The notes below the pieces were generated by a model. That model had not been told where the DNA came from. It searched no databases and saw only the letters and a list, made by a program, of their open reading frames with translations. Source: Rhodobacteraceae bacterium NBU2976 (GTDB lineage: Bacteria > Pseudomonadota > Alphaproteobacteria > Rhodobacterales > Rhodobacteraceae). Taken from it: a stretch of DNA of 64,000 nucleotides. A program made the position numbers and the translations under genes. Shown here in pieces: positions 27,189 through 35,770 of the stretch. The stretch is taken from positions 682,001 through 746,000 of the forward strand of contig JALPRQ010000001.1 in assembly GCA_023630215.1 (NCBI GenBank), written 5' to 3'. The stretch's first letter is position 1. Each line of letters begins with the position of its first letter.

Positions 27189-28178
27189 ATGAAAAACGTT
27201 CTTCTTACTACATCCGCTCTGGTTGCCTTTGCTGGCGCAGCAGCTGCGGAAGCCCATCTCGGTGTGAGCTTTAGCGGCTCGGCAGAGATCAAATATAACG
27301 ACATCACCGAATTTTCGTATGGTGCAGACCTGACCGTAACCGGTACCGCCGAACTGAACAACGGCATCACTGCTACGCTCAGCTACGGTATCAATCTGGA
27401 CGATCACGGTTCCATCAACGGCGATCACTTCCCGGTTCTGACCCTGGAAAACTCCTACGGCAAACTGTCCGCAGGTGACGCAGACGCCATTGGGCCGGCT
27501 TCCGACCACTTCTCGGAAACTGACGGCGTTTCTGGCTTCTCTGACGGTTATTACACTGAAGATGAATTCACCATCCGTCTGGACATGACGCTGGGTGGCT
27601 TCAATGCATCTATCTCCGAGTCTGACTTCGGCCACAACAGCCTGAACGACATGCGCGTAGGTGCTTCCGGTTCCTTTGGCAACTTCGACTTCGGTTTGGG
27701 CTATGCTGACGATCTGGACGAAGTCGGTGTAAACGTTGGCACCACCTTCGGTGGATTTGACGTTGACTTCTCGGTCTTCGACTCCGCAGCTGATGGCATC
27801 GATTACGGTATCCAGGTTGGCTACGCGATCAACTCCATGATCACTGTTGGCGCTTACTTCGCTTCTGTTGACGACGCTTCGGCTCAGAACTACGGCGTAT
27901 CGCTTGACTACGCAAATGGTCCGCTGACCGTTGGCCTTGGTTACGACAGCGAAGCTGGTACCGGCAACGCATTTGTTGACGTAGAATACGCTCTGGCTGG
28001 CGCATCTTCGGGTGTTGTCCTGTTCGCTGGTTACGACCAGGCAGGCGGTGGCTATGTTGGTGTCGAGTATGACCTCGGTTCCGGCGCAAAAGCATGGGCT
28101 TCCTATGCTGAGTTCGACGAAGCCGGTGGCCCGGAATTCGACGAAGGCATCACCGTTGGTCTGTCTGTAGAATTCTAA
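27189..28178 (+). CDS. Outer-membrane porin, Rhodobacter type
   Basis: A 329-residue beta-barrel porin. A signal peptide (MKNVLLTTSALVAFAGAAAAEA) is followed by alternating aromatic/acidic strands (LGVSFSGSAEIKYND, VDVEYALAG) and the protein ends in phenylalanine (VGLSVEF), the sorting signal for outer-membrane barrels. It is strongly acidic, as in general porins of marine Rhodobacterales. Codon use looks highly biased (GGT, GTT, CTG), consistent with strong expression. AACGAGGGAAAACG precedes ATG 27189. A clear terminator follows. Confidence 0.9.
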   Translation: MKNVLLTTSALVAFAGAAAAEAHLGVSFSGSAEIKYNDITEFSYGADLTVTGTAELNNGITATLSYGINLDDHGSINGDHFPVLTLENSYGKLSAGDADAIGPASDHFSETDGVSGFSDGYYTEDEFTIRLDMTLGGFNASISESDFGHNSLNDMRVGASGSFGNFDFGLGYADDLDEVGVNVGTTFGGFDVDFSVFDSAADGIDYGIQVGYAINSMITVGAYFASVDDASAQNYGVSLDYANGPLTVGLGYDSEAGTGNAFVDVEYALAGASSGVVLFAGYDQAGGGYVGVEYDLGSGAKAWASYAEFDEAGGPEFDEGITVGLSVEF

Positions 28179-28202
28179 GTCTACGACAACCTGATATAGA
28201 GG

Positions 28203-28233
28203 GGGCGGATGGTTTGATCCGCCCTTTTCTTTT
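28203..28233 (+). terminator. Rho-independent terminator after porin
   Basis: GGGCGGAT-GGTTTG-ATCCGCCC, an 8-bp perfect stem followed by TTTTCTTTT, 24 bases after the porin stop. Confidence 0.9.
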
Positions 28234-28274
28234 GCCCCCTCTGATGCGATGAAGTCGCGGCGGAGGGTTTTTTT

Positions 28275-28928
28275 ATGTCGCTGACAGAAATATACCAACG
28301 GGTAGAGAACGCTGCCGATCAGGCTGGACGATCCGTTGATGAGATCACGCTGATTGCGGTGTCCAAAGTGCAACCGCTGGACCGGGTCGAGTCCGTGCTA
28401 AAGGCGGGGCACACCGTCTTTGGTGAAAATCGTGTGCAGGAAGCCGCCGGCAAATGGCCAGCTTTTCGTGAAACCTATCCCGGTATCACGCTTCATCTTC
28501 TTGGCCCGTTGCAGACCAACAAGATCAATCAGGCGTTGGACCTGTTTGATGCAATCCACGCGCTGGATCGCGAAAAACTTGCCCGCAAACTGGCGACCGC
28601 CGTGCAAGCGCGTGGACAATGCCCCGAGCTGTTTATTCAGGTCAACACGGGAGAGGAACCTCAAAAAGCTGGCGTATTGCCCGATGAACTGGATGGGTTC
28701 GTTGCGTTGTGTCGTGGTGAGCTGGACCTGCCGATACGCGGGCTTATGTGCATACCGCCCGTGGACGAAGAACCTAGTCTGCATTTTGCACTGCTGCGCA
28801 AGATGGCGGAACGCAACGGGCTAGACGGCCTGTCGATGGGCATGAGCGCCGATTTCGAACGGGCGATTGCGTTGGGGGCCACACATATTCGCGTTGGCTC
28901 TGCAATTTTTGGTGAGCGGGTGGCGTAA
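28275..28928 (+). CDS. YggS/PROSC-family PLP homeostasis protein
   Basis: A 217-residue PLP-binding protein with the alanine-racemase N-terminal fold. The PLP lysine is in LIAVSKVQP (about residue 31); FGENRVQEA, HLLGPLQTNK, SMGMSADFERAIALGATHIRVGSAIFG are family hallmarks. YggS proteins keep free pyridoxal phosphate and amino-acid pools in balance and have no known catalytic reaction. GGAGGG is upstream of ATG 28275. It is 76 bp from the next gene and likely co-transcribed. Confidence 0.92.
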   Translation: MSLTEIYQRVENAADQAGRSVDEITLIAVSKVQPLDRVESVLKAGHTVFGENRVQEAAGKWPAFRETYPGITLHLLGPLQTNKINQALDLFDAIHALDREKLARKLATAVQARGQCPELFIQVNTGEEPQKAGVLPDELDGFVALCRGELDLPIRGLMCIPPVDEEPSLHFALLRKMAERNGLDGLSMGMSADFERAIALGATHIRVGSAIFGERVA

Positions 28929-29003
28929 ATATCTGCAAGCGTTATCATGACCTTATGCTATGATTGGCAAATCACCTGATGCGACCGTGCGGAAAGTAGG
29001 AAT

Positions 29004-30317
29004 TTGGATTTTCTGATCACCCTGATCACAGACTTCTGGGCGGACATAGAGCCGAACCTGAAAGCCTTGGCACAACCGCGATCCCGTTATCAGATTTCGA
29101 TGATCCTTGGGGCATTTGTTACCGCCCATTTTGTCAACATGATCGTCGGACCGCGTGTTGATGCCTGGATGCATTCGTTGCAGGGGATGCGCCCGTCGCA
29201 ATTGCGATTCATCATTGCATTAGGACGGCGGACACGCGCAATTCTTTTCGTGATCTTTTTGTGGATGCTGGCGCTGCTGACCCGGGAAATAACCGTGTGG
29301 GGCAGTTGGTACCGCGTGCTGTTTCTGGCCGCCAACCTTTCAACAGCCTGGGTAGTTGTGGCGGTCGCCAGCCGGGCGATCCGCAACAATCTGGTCCGCA
29401 ACATCGTGCGCTGGGGCATGTGGATATATCTGGCGCTGTATATTCTGGGGATGACCGATGCGGTTGTGTCAATGCTGGACGCAATGGCACTGTCCGTTGG
29501 CAATTTCCGGCTGTCCCTGTTGATGGTGTTGAAAGCTGCAGCGACGGTTGCGATCCTGCTGACGCTGGTCAATTGGCTGTCCACATTCGTGCGGCGGCGG
29601 TTGGAGAAGGTGGAGGATATGTCCCCTTCCATCAAGGTGCTGACGGACAAGATGATCAAGCTGCTCTTGTATGGCGTGGCGGTGGTGATCACGCTTCAGG
29701 CGATCGGATTTGATCTGACCTCGCTGACAGTGCTGTCCGGTGCCATTGGTCTGGGTCTGGGTTTTGGTCTGCAAAAAGTGGTGTCGAACCTAGTGTCCGG
29801 GGTGATCCTGCTGTTGGACAAATCCATCAAACCGGGGGATGTCATTTCGCTGGGGGATACGTTTGGGTGGATATCGGACTTGGGCGCGCGCTATGTGTCC
29901 GTGGTGACCCGCGACGGGCGTGAATACCTGATCCCGAACGAGGATCTGATCACGGGCCAGGTGGTGAACTGGTCCCATTCCAGCGATCTGGTGCGGCTAG
30001 ATATCAATTTTGGCGTGTCTTATGACAGTGACCCCCACCGTGTCCGTAAAATCGCGCGCGAGGCGGCGGCGGAGGTCAATCGCGTGGTCAACGTCCCCGC
30101 GCCAGTGTGCCATATCGTGGGGTTTGGCGACAGTTCGGTCGATTTTGTGCTGCGCTTCTGGATCAAAGATCCGACCGGGGGCCTCACCAATGTGCGGGGC
30201 GACGTGTTTTTGGCGCTATGGGATGCACTGCACGAGAACAAGATTGAAATCCCGTTCCCGCATCAGGTGCAGGTCTACCCCAAAAACGTTCACCCTGTTA
30301 TGGTTGAGGACGAGTAG
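29004..30317 (+). CDS. Mechanosensitive ion channel, MscS family
   Basis: A 437-residue inner-membrane channel. About five N-terminal hydrophobic helices precede the pore helix region SGAIGLGLGFGLQKVVSNLVSG (about residues 245-266), the most conserved MscS segment. The beta domain follows (IKPGDVISLGD, LIPNEDLITGQVVNWS) and the protein ends with the alpha/beta domain (IPFPHQVQVYP). It should open on osmotic downshock. The start is TTG 29004 with TAGGAA just before; no ATG fits better. Its 3' end overlaps the convergent glutathione transferase gene by 20 bp. Confidence 0.9.
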   Translation: MDFLITLITDFWADIEPNLKALAQPRSRYQISMILGAFVTAHFVNMIVGPRVDAWMHSLQGMRPSQLRFIIALGRRTRAILFVIFLWMLALLTREITVWGSWYRVLFLAANLSTAWVVVAVASRAIRNNLVRNIVRWGMWIYLALYILGMTDAVVSMLDAMALSVGNFRLSLLMVLKAAATVAILLTLVNWLSTFVRRRLEKVEDMSPSIKVLTDKMIKLLLYGVAVVITLQAIGFDLTSLTVLSGAIGLGLGFGLQKVVSNLVSGVILLLDKSIKPGDVISLGDTFGWISDLGARYVSVVTRDGREYLIPNEDLITGQVVNWSHSSDLVRLDINFGVSYDSDPHRVRKIAREAAAEVNRVVNVPAPVCHIVGFGDSSVDFVLRFWIKDPTGGLTNVRGDVFLALWDALHENKIEIPFPHQVQVYPKNVHPVMVEDE

Positions 30318-30906
30318 CCACCAGTGACGGCGCGTCCTTGTTGGCGGCATGCCAGTCGGCCAGCATGGAATGGCCGTCGCGCCATTTGCGGTCATCGTGG
30401 CGAAGGTCGATATATTCCAGTGCCGCGACCAGGATCAGACCCATGAAGGGCGTTTCCGATAGGGTCGGCATCCATTTCATTTCGATATGGCTTAGGGCGC
30501 GATCGATTTTCGCCCACTGTCCGTCCAACCAGTCTTCGAACACCAATTCGGCAGGACGTAATCGTTTTTCATATGCCATAGAAACCGCCGCATCCATGAT
30601 CCCGTCAATGGTGGCTTCCAGCGTCACCACATCCCAGATGGTGTCGTCGAGCGGATAAAGTTTTGCCTGTGGCGCAAGGCTGGCGAGGTATTTGGTGATG
30701 ACGCGGCTGTCATAAATCGGCTTGCCGTCGTCGCGCACAAGACATGGAATTTTTCCAAGCGGATTGGCAGACGGAACGATGTCGCCAGAATTCAAAGGGG
30801 ACACTGCTGCGGTCTGTAGCTCGACGCGATCCTGAAGGCCTGTTTCGTGAAGGGCTATTAAAACTTTGCGAACGAACGGCGATGGGGAATTGGAATATAG
30901 GATCAT
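30298..30906 (-). CDS. Glutathione S-transferase family protein
   Basis: A 202-residue protein with a thioredoxin-like N-terminal half (MILYSNSPSPFVRKV, then NPLGKIPCLVRDDG and the glutathione-binding YDSRVITKYL) and an all-alpha C-terminal half. The SPSPFVRKV active-site serine and layout are like bacterial GST proteins of the YibF type. Substrate unknown. It is translated right after the PaiB-like gene, with a 4-bp overlap. Confidence 0.88.
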   Translation of the reverse strand: MILYSNSPSPFVRKVLIALHETGLQDRVELQTAAVSPLNSGDIVPSANPLGKIPCLVRDDGKPIYDSRVITKYLASLAPQAKLYPLDDTIWDVVTLEATIDGIMDAAVSMAYEKRLRPAELVFEDWLDGQWAKIDRALSHIEMKWMPTLSETPFMGLILVAALEYIDLRHDDRKWRDGHSMLADWHAANKDAPSLVATRPQP

Positions 30907-31520
30907 TTTGGTTCCTTTAATTGGCGGATATGGTCGGAAATTGTAGGGGCAGTCGGCAAAGCGTCCAATGCATCTGCTGCGCCAAGACGCGCGGATTCCG
31001 GCTTGTTTTGCAACAGCTTATGGGTGGAATCGACGCTTTCGATACTCATCCGGATGGGCACGATCATTCGCATCATTCGAGTCATGGCATCGTCAGGCAT
31101 CTTATCGGTTTTCCAGATGGGCTTTGGGGTAAGCCGTTCCTCGAACTGGTCAGACAGGCGGTCAAGGATCGGCAGTAGGTCCTCCTGCGGCAGACGGGTT
31201 AACGTGCCGCGCAGGTGGACAGCGATGTAGGACCAGGTCGGCACCTGATGCTCCATCCCGTACCAGTCGGGCGAGACATAGGCGTCCGGCCCGGTCACCG
31301 CCATCAGCGCTGGTTGGGGTGTTTCAATCGCCCGCCAGATCGGGTTGGAGCGCATGATATGCGCATCGAGAGATGTCTCGTCTTCCGAGATCACAAAGGG
31401 GATATGCGCGGCGACGGGACCAACGGCGGCGTTGATCGTCAGCATCCCGAAACTGCGGGTGCGGGCATAGTCCAGCGTATGGGCATGGTCGGTGTGACGG
31501 TATAGGGGGTTGGGGTGCAT
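30903..31520 (-). CDS. PaiB-like FMN-binding protein
   Basis: A 205-residue split-barrel flavin-binding protein. The start MHPNPLYRHTD, the SFGMLTIN and AHIPFVI segments and VSPDWYGMEHQVPTWSYIAVHLRG (Trp-rich FMN region) are those of the FMN-binding negative transcriptional regulator family named after Bacillus PaiB. Actual DNA binding is doubtful for most members; an FMN-dependent enzyme is as likely. In operon with the GST. Confidence 0.88.
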   Translation of the reverse strand: MHPNPLYRHTDHAHTLDYARTRSFGMLTINAAVGPVAAHIPFVISEDETSLDAHIMRSNPIWRAIETPQPALMAVTGPDAYVSPDWYGMEHQVPTWSYIAVHLRGTLTRLPQEDLLPILDRLSDQFEERLTPKPIWKTDKMPDDAMTRMMRMIVPIRMSIESVDSTHKLLQNKPESARLGAADALDALPTAPTISDHIRQLKEPK

Positions 31521-31571
31521 CGTCTCCTCCGGGCCGCGATTTAGTCACGGTGCGGCGGGGATTGCAATGGG

Positions 31572-32837
31572 TCAGACGGTGAGTTGAGTCGCTGTGTGGC
31601 CCATGATTTTCGCGGTGACGATGTGACCGACCGGTTGGGGGGTGGCGAAGGTGACTTCGGTGAAGCCCTCGGTCCGGCCCATGGTGGGGTTTTCCATCAG
31701 GATGTTATGCGTCCGGCCGATTTGGGCGGCCAGATGACGTGCGACCTGTTCGTCGCCAGCGGCACGCAAACGAGCGGCGCGTTCCTTGATGGCTTTGCCG
31801 TGGACGGCAGGCATTTTGGCGGCGGGGGTGCCCTCGCGCGCGCTATAGGGGAAGACGTGCAGCCATGTGAGGCCACACTCCTCGACCAGTTTCAGCGAGT
31901 TTTCGAACATCTCGTCGGTTTCCGTCGGAAATCCGGCGATGATGTCAGCGCCATAGATAATATCCGGACGGGCGCGGCGCATGTCTTCGCAGAAACGGAT
32001 GGAGTCCTCGCGACTATGGCGGCGTTTCATGCGTTTCAGGATCATGTTGTCGCCCGCTTGCAGCGACAAATGCAGGTGCGGCATCAGGCGGGATTCCGAG
32101 GCGATGGCGTCGATCAGGGCGGGGTCAGCCTCGATGGAATCGATCGACGAAATCCGCAGGCGCGGCAGGTCGGGGACCAGTTTCAGGATGCGCTGAACAA
32201 GGTCACCAAGGCGTGGCGTTGCGGGCAGATCAGCGCCCCACGAGGTCATATCGACACCGGTCAGAACAACCTCGTTATACCCCTTATCCACCAACCGCTG
32301 GATCTGTTCGACGACAACACCTGCGGGAACCGACCGCGAGTTACCGCGGCCATAAGGAATGATACAGAAGGTGCAACGGTGATCGCAGCCGTTTTGCACC
32401 TGCACATAAGCCCGCGCCCGGGTGCCAAACCCGTCGATCAGGTGGCCAGCTGTTTCGGTGGCGGACATGATGTCGTTGACTTTGACTTTTTCTGTCTCGC
32501 CAATGAAATTGGGTTTCGCCAGCGCGTTCCACGTGTCGGCCTGCATTTTTTCGAGGTTGCCGAGGACGAGATCAACTTCGGGCATCTTGCTAAACGTCGT
32601 GGGTTCCGTTTGTGCCGCGCAGCCGGTGACGATCAGGCGGGCGTCGGGATTTTCGCGCCGCAGCTTGCGGATGCGCTGTTTGGCTTGGCGCACGGCCTCG
32701 GCCGTCACGGCGCACGTGTTGACCACAACCGCACCGTTCAGCCCGGCGCTTTCGCCCAGCTCGCGCATCGCCTCGGTCTCATAGGCGTTCAGGCGACAGC
32801 CGAAGGTCGCAAAGATCGGGGGCTTCGCGTTTGTCAT
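31572..32837 (-). CDS. mtaB: tRNA t6A37 methylthiotransferase MtaB
   Basis: A 421-residue radical SAM methylthiotransferase that turns t6A37 into ms2t6A37 in ANN-decoding tRNAs. The N-terminal UPF0004 domain has the first cluster cysteines in FGCRLN, VNTCAV and VTGCAA; the radical SAM triad CxxxCxxC is in NGCDHRCTFCIIPYGRG (about residue 150). The spacing is that of MtaB rather than MiaB. It overlaps dapF by 4 bp. Confidence 0.93.
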   Translation of the reverse strand: MTNAKPPIFATFGCRLNAYETEAMRELGESAGLNGAVVVNTCAVTAEAVRQAKQRIRKLRRENPDARLIVTGCAAQTEPTTFSKMPEVDLVLGNLEKMQADTWNALAKPNFIGETEKVKVNDIMSATETAGHLIDGFGTRARAYVQVQNGCDHRCTFCIIPYGRGNSRSVPAGVVVEQIQRLVDKGYNEVVLTGVDMTSWGADLPATPRLGDLVQRILKLVPDLPRLRISSIDSIEADPALIDAIASESRLMPHLHLSLQAGDNMILKRMKRRHSREDSIRFCEDMRRARPDIIYGADIIAGFPTETDEMFENSLKLVEECGLTWLHVFPYSAREGTPAAKMPAVHGKAIKERAARLRAAGDEQVARHLAAQIGRTHNILMENPTMGRTEGFTEVTFATPQPVGHIVTAKIMGHTATQLTV

Positions 32838-33670
32838 CGGTGGGCCTTGAGGAATTCCGGCGAGAGCGTTCCGCTGCCGACCAGCATGGTTGGGCCGGTC
32901 ATCCAGACGCCATCGTCCCGCCAGTCGATAAGCAGTTGGCCGCCGTCCAAATGGATCGTGACTGTGCGGTCGGTCAGTCCGCGCCGGGCGGCAGCGACGG
33001 CGGTGGCACAGGAGGACGAGCCGCTGGCGACGGTGACGCCAACGCCGCGCTCCCAGACGCGCATCCGGATGTTTTGGCGATCCAGAACCTGGGCCACCTG
33101 CACGTTCGTGCGCTCGGGGAAGAGGGGGTCATGTTCATAACGCTGGCCAAACGCGGTCAGGTCCACCGCCTCGGCATCTTTGACGAAAAACGTGCAATGC
33201 GGGTTGCCCATGCCGGTGGCGGTCGGGTTGCCGTCAAGCGGCAGATGCAAAGTATCCATGTCATGCGCCAGCGGGATTTCGTCCCACGCCAGTTGTGGTT
33301 GGCCCATGTTGACGCGGATCAGGTCGTTACCTGCGTCCTGACATATCAGGTCGCCGCGCCCGGTGCGGATAGTCAGTTCGGTCGTTCCAGTTTCTTCCAT
33401 CAGCAGCCGTGCTATGCAGCGGGTGGCGTTGCCACAGGCGTTGCTCAGCGATCCGTCGGAATTCCAGTAATCGACTGCCGCCGCAACGCCGTCCTCGTTG
33501 CGGATCAAAGCCAGCTGATCGAACCCGATCCCGAAATGTCGATCCCCGATAGCCTGCGCCAGCGCAGGCGTGATCGGGTTGTCGCGCCCTCGGGCATCGA
33601 CCACCACAAAATCATTGCCCAGCCCGTGCATTTTCAGGAACGGCAGACCATCTGAGAGGTTATCCATCAT
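32834..33670 (-). CDS. dapF: Diaminopimelate epimerase
   Basis: A 278-residue PLP-independent epimerase turning LL- into meso-diaminopimelate for lysine and peptidoglycan. MHGLGNDFVVVD at the start, the catalytic cysteines in SNACGNATRC (about residue 79) and GSSSCATAVAA (about 222), and MGNPHCTFFV are all present. dapF-mtaB order is common in Rhodobacterales. Two adjacent ATGs at 33670 and 33667 could start it. Confidence 0.94.
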   Translation of the reverse strand: MMDNLSDGLPFLKMHGLGNDFVVVDARGRDNPITPALAQAIGDRHFGIGFDQLALIRNEDGVAAAVDYWNSDGSLSNACGNATRCIARLLMEETGTTELTIRTGRGDLICQDAGNDLIRVNMGQPQLAWDEIPLAHDMDTLHLPLDGNPTATGMGNPHCTFFVKDAEAVDLTAFGQRYEHDPLFPERTNVQVAQVLDRQNIRMRVWERGVGVTVASGSSSCATAVAAARRGLTDRTVTIHLDGGQLLIDWRDDGVWMTGPTMLVGSGTLSPEFLKAHR

Positions 33671-33709
33671 GCCGCCTATATAGGCCGGGTGCAGAAAAAG
33701 CGCCAGATG

Positions 33710-34417
33710 TCACAAGCCATGCATGGACCCGACGGGTTGCGCGTATTCTGGTGGCTCACCAAAGACCTCTCGCAGTGACCGCGCTGCGCAGGGAATATTC
33801 GTTACGTTTGCCTTTGTGATGCGGTCCATTCGAAACCAGCGGCCTCCCTTTCGAAGGTGGCACCAAGCCAGCACGCTCCATTGTTGGCGGGTGCGGGCCA
33901 GCGCCATGGGTTCGATCAGGCGGGCGCGGGTTTGGTTGCCGCTTTCGTCGGTGTAATCGATCGAAACCTGAACGTTGTCGCGCAAGGCTTCCTCTATCAC
34001 CCGTGCGGTTGGGCTGCGAGCGTCGCTGGGTTGGCGCATCCAGATGCGGGCCGCGAGGTTTTCCAGCATACGGCGTTGTTCCGGTGTCATCGCCCCGATC
34101 AGCTTGGTCAGCGCCGCCGCCCCGTCGGGGGCATAGGGCATCGCGGGTTCGGTTCGCAACGCAATGGCAATGGCCATCGCCTCGGCATCGGTGAAAGCCA
34201 ATGGTGGCAGGGTCGCATTTTTCGCCAACGAATAACCGCCACCGCGTCCGTCAAAGCTGACAATTGGCACACCGCTTTCCACTAGCGCCGCGATGTCGCG
34301 TTTCACGGTGCGGGTGGAACATTCGAACCGCTCTGCCAGCCACGCACAGGTTCGCCCGCGCGTGCCCACCATGCGAAGCGATTCGACGATGGCATACATG
34401 CGGTCGGTGCGGTTCAT
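33710..34417 (-). CDS. WYL/YafY-family transcriptional regulator
   Basis: A 235-residue regulator: an N-terminal HTH_11/DeoR-like helix-turn-helix (RTCAWLAERFECSTRTVKRDIA, about 20-41) followed by a linker with GGGYSLAKNATLPPLAFT and a WYL domain (VSIDYTDESGNQTRARLIEP, QWSVLAWCHLRKGGRWFRMDRI). The WYL core is present in altered form (SVLAWC). Divergent from an ABC operon. A 12-bp element just upstream of its start recurs before the dienelactone-hydrolase gene 4 kb away, suggesting a small regulon. Ligand unknown. Confidence 0.85.
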   Translation of the reverse strand: MNRTDRMYAIVESLRMVGTRGRTCAWLAERFECSTRTVKRDIAALVESGVPIVSFDGRGGGYSLAKNATLPPLAFTDAEAMAIAIALRTEPAMPYAPDGAAALTKLIGAMTPEQRRMLENLAARIWMRQPSDARSPTARVIEEALRDNVQVSIDYTDESGNQTRARLIEPMALARTRQQWSVLAWCHLRKGGRWFRMDRITKANVTNIPCAARSLREVFGEPPEYAQPVGSMHGL

Positions 34418-34430
34418 GGTCTTTTCCTAT

Positions 34431-34452
34431 ACGGTGACATAACAGGGACATA
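34431..34452. promoter_or_regulatory. Candidate WYL-regulator operator
   Basis: ACGGTGACATAACAGGGACATA contains G(T/G)GACATA twice, offset by 11 bp (one helical turn), 14-35 bp upstream of the regulator start. Its first 12 bases recur exactly at 38505-38516. Confidence 0.45.
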
Positions 34453-34565
34453 TCGTGTAAGTATCAAGAAAAAAAGCCAAATGATTAATCACCGGGTGTG
34501 GTCAAAGATGAAGATTATTTGACAGGCGACGTTTTCCTTTGCGGATCGCGATTTCGTGACCTAGT

Positions 34566-34585
34566 CTTTGATCATCAGGTCAAAG
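34566..34585. repeat. Inverted repeat before ABC operon
   Basis: CTTTGA-N8-TCAAAG, 36 bp before the binding-protein ATG; the sequence GGTCAAAG also occurs at 34500-34507. This may be a regulator site of the ABC operon; no protein can be named. Confidence 0.3.
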
Positions 34586-34621
34586 CAACCTGCAAACATC
34601 TAAAAAACCGGGGAGTTGGGG

Positions 34622-35731
34622 ATGAAACATTCGCTTACAACAAAACTGTTGGCGTCGATTTCTATCCTGTCGATCATGTCGCAAGGCGTGATGGCGCAGG
34701 AAATGGACATGGACGCCTTGATTGCTGCTGCCAAAGAAGAGGGCATGGTGACCACCATCGCTCTTCCGCATGATTGGTGTGGTTACGGGGCCGTTATTCA
34801 GGGCTTCAAGGATAAATACGGGATCGAAGTGAACGAGCTGAACCCAGATGCCGGGTCGGCCGATGAACTGGAAGCGATCCGTGCCAATATGAACAACACA
34901 GGCCCGCAAGCACCTGACGTGATTGACGTCGGTTTCTCTTTTGGTCCAGCCGCAAAAGAAGAAGGGCTGATCCAGCCTTATAAAGTGTCCACTTGGGACG
35001 AGATCCCGGACAATGTGAAAGACGCTGACGGTTACTGGTACGGGGATTACTATGGCGTTCTGTCATTTGCTGTGAACCGCGACCTGGTGGATGAAGTGCC
35101 AACCGATTGGGCGGACCTGTTGAAACCGGAATTTGCGGCCTCGGTTGCGTTGGCGGGTGATCCGCGCGCGTCGAACCAGGCGATTCTGGGCGTTTACGCA
35201 GCAGGTCTGGCGTCGGGCGCAGCGGCTGGTGCCGATGCCGGGGCAGCTGGTCTGGACTTCTTTGCCGAGCTGAACGCGGCTGGCAACTTTGTGCCTGTTA
35301 TCGGGAAAACCGGGACGCTGGCACAGGGGGCAACACCTGTGATCGTACAGTGGGATTATAACGCCCTGTCGGCGCGGGATACGCTGAACGGCAACCCGCC
35401 GGTTGATGTTGTCGTTCCGGCAAGCGGTGTTGTGGCCGGGGTTTATGTGCAGGCGATCAGCGCCTATGCACCGCACCCGAACGCGGCAAAGCTGTGGATG
35501 GAATATCTTTATTCTGACGAGGGTCAGCTGGGCTGGTTGAACGGCTATTGCCACCCGATCCGCTTTAATGCGATGGCCGCTGATGGAAAAATCCCGCAGG
35601 AGATGCTGGATAAGCTGCCGCCCGCTGCTGCGTATGAGGCTGCCGTCTTCCCGTCGCTGGACGAACAATCGGCGATGAAAGACGTTATCACAGGTGGCTG
35701 GGACGCCACTGTTGGTGCAAACGTTCAATAA
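34622..35731 (+). CDS. ABC substrate-binding protein, spermidine/putrescine/iron class
   Basis: A 369-residue periplasmic protein. Sec signal peptide MKHSLTTKLLASISILSIMSQGVMAQ, then a type II binding-protein fold (ALIAAAKEEGMVTTIALPHDW, YYGVLSFAVNRDLV, and the C-terminal EYLYSDEGQLGWLNGYCHPIR). This family covers polyamine, Fe(III), phosphonate and opine transporters; I cannot pick one. ATG 34622 with GGGGAGTTGGGG upstream is preferred to the in-frame TTG at 34616. First gene of a four-gene operon, followed by a strong hairpin. Confidence 0.85.
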   Translation: MKHSLTTKLLASISILSIMSQGVMAQEMDMDALIAAAKEEGMVTTIALPHDWCGYGAVIQGFKDKYGIEVNELNPDAGSADELEAIRANMNNTGPQAPDVIDVGFSFGPAAKEEGLIQPYKVSTWDEIPDNVKDADGYWYGDYYGVLSFAVNRDLVDEVPTDWADLLKPEFAASVALAGDPRASNQAILGVYAAGLASGAAAGADAGAAGLDFFAELNAAGNFVPVIGKTGTLAQGATPVIVQWDYNALSARDTLNGNPPVDVVVPASGVVAGVYVQAISAYAPHPNAAKLWMEYLYSDEGQLGWLNGYCHPIRFNAMAADGKIPQEMLDKLPPAAAYEAAVFPSLDEQSAMKDVITGGWDATVGANVQ

Positions 35732-35737
35732 GAATTA

Positions 35738-35764
35738 CGGCCCTCGCAGCATATGCGAGGGCCG
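35738..35764 (+). promoter_or_regulatory. Hairpin covering the permease ribosome site
   Basis: CGGCCCTCGCA-GCATA-TGCGAGGGCCG is a perfect 11-bp stem with a 5-base loop, seven bases before the permease ATG. The only Shine-Dalgarno-like sequence, GAGGG (35757-35761), is inside the 3' arm, so the fold would reduce permease translation and protect the binding-protein mRNA. No U run follows. Confidence 0.6.
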
Positions 35765-35770
35765 GTTCAT

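Noticed and set aside
26988-28373. A 461-codon minus-strand frame across the porin gene
   Set aside because: The porin has a signal peptide, beta-strand pattern and terminal Phe on the plus strand; the antisense frame is a by-product of the strong codon bias and crosses the porin terminator.
31584-33140. A 518-codon plus-strand frame
   Set aside because: Antisense to mtaB and dapF, both with intact catalytic motifs; no ribosome site and no recognisable domain.
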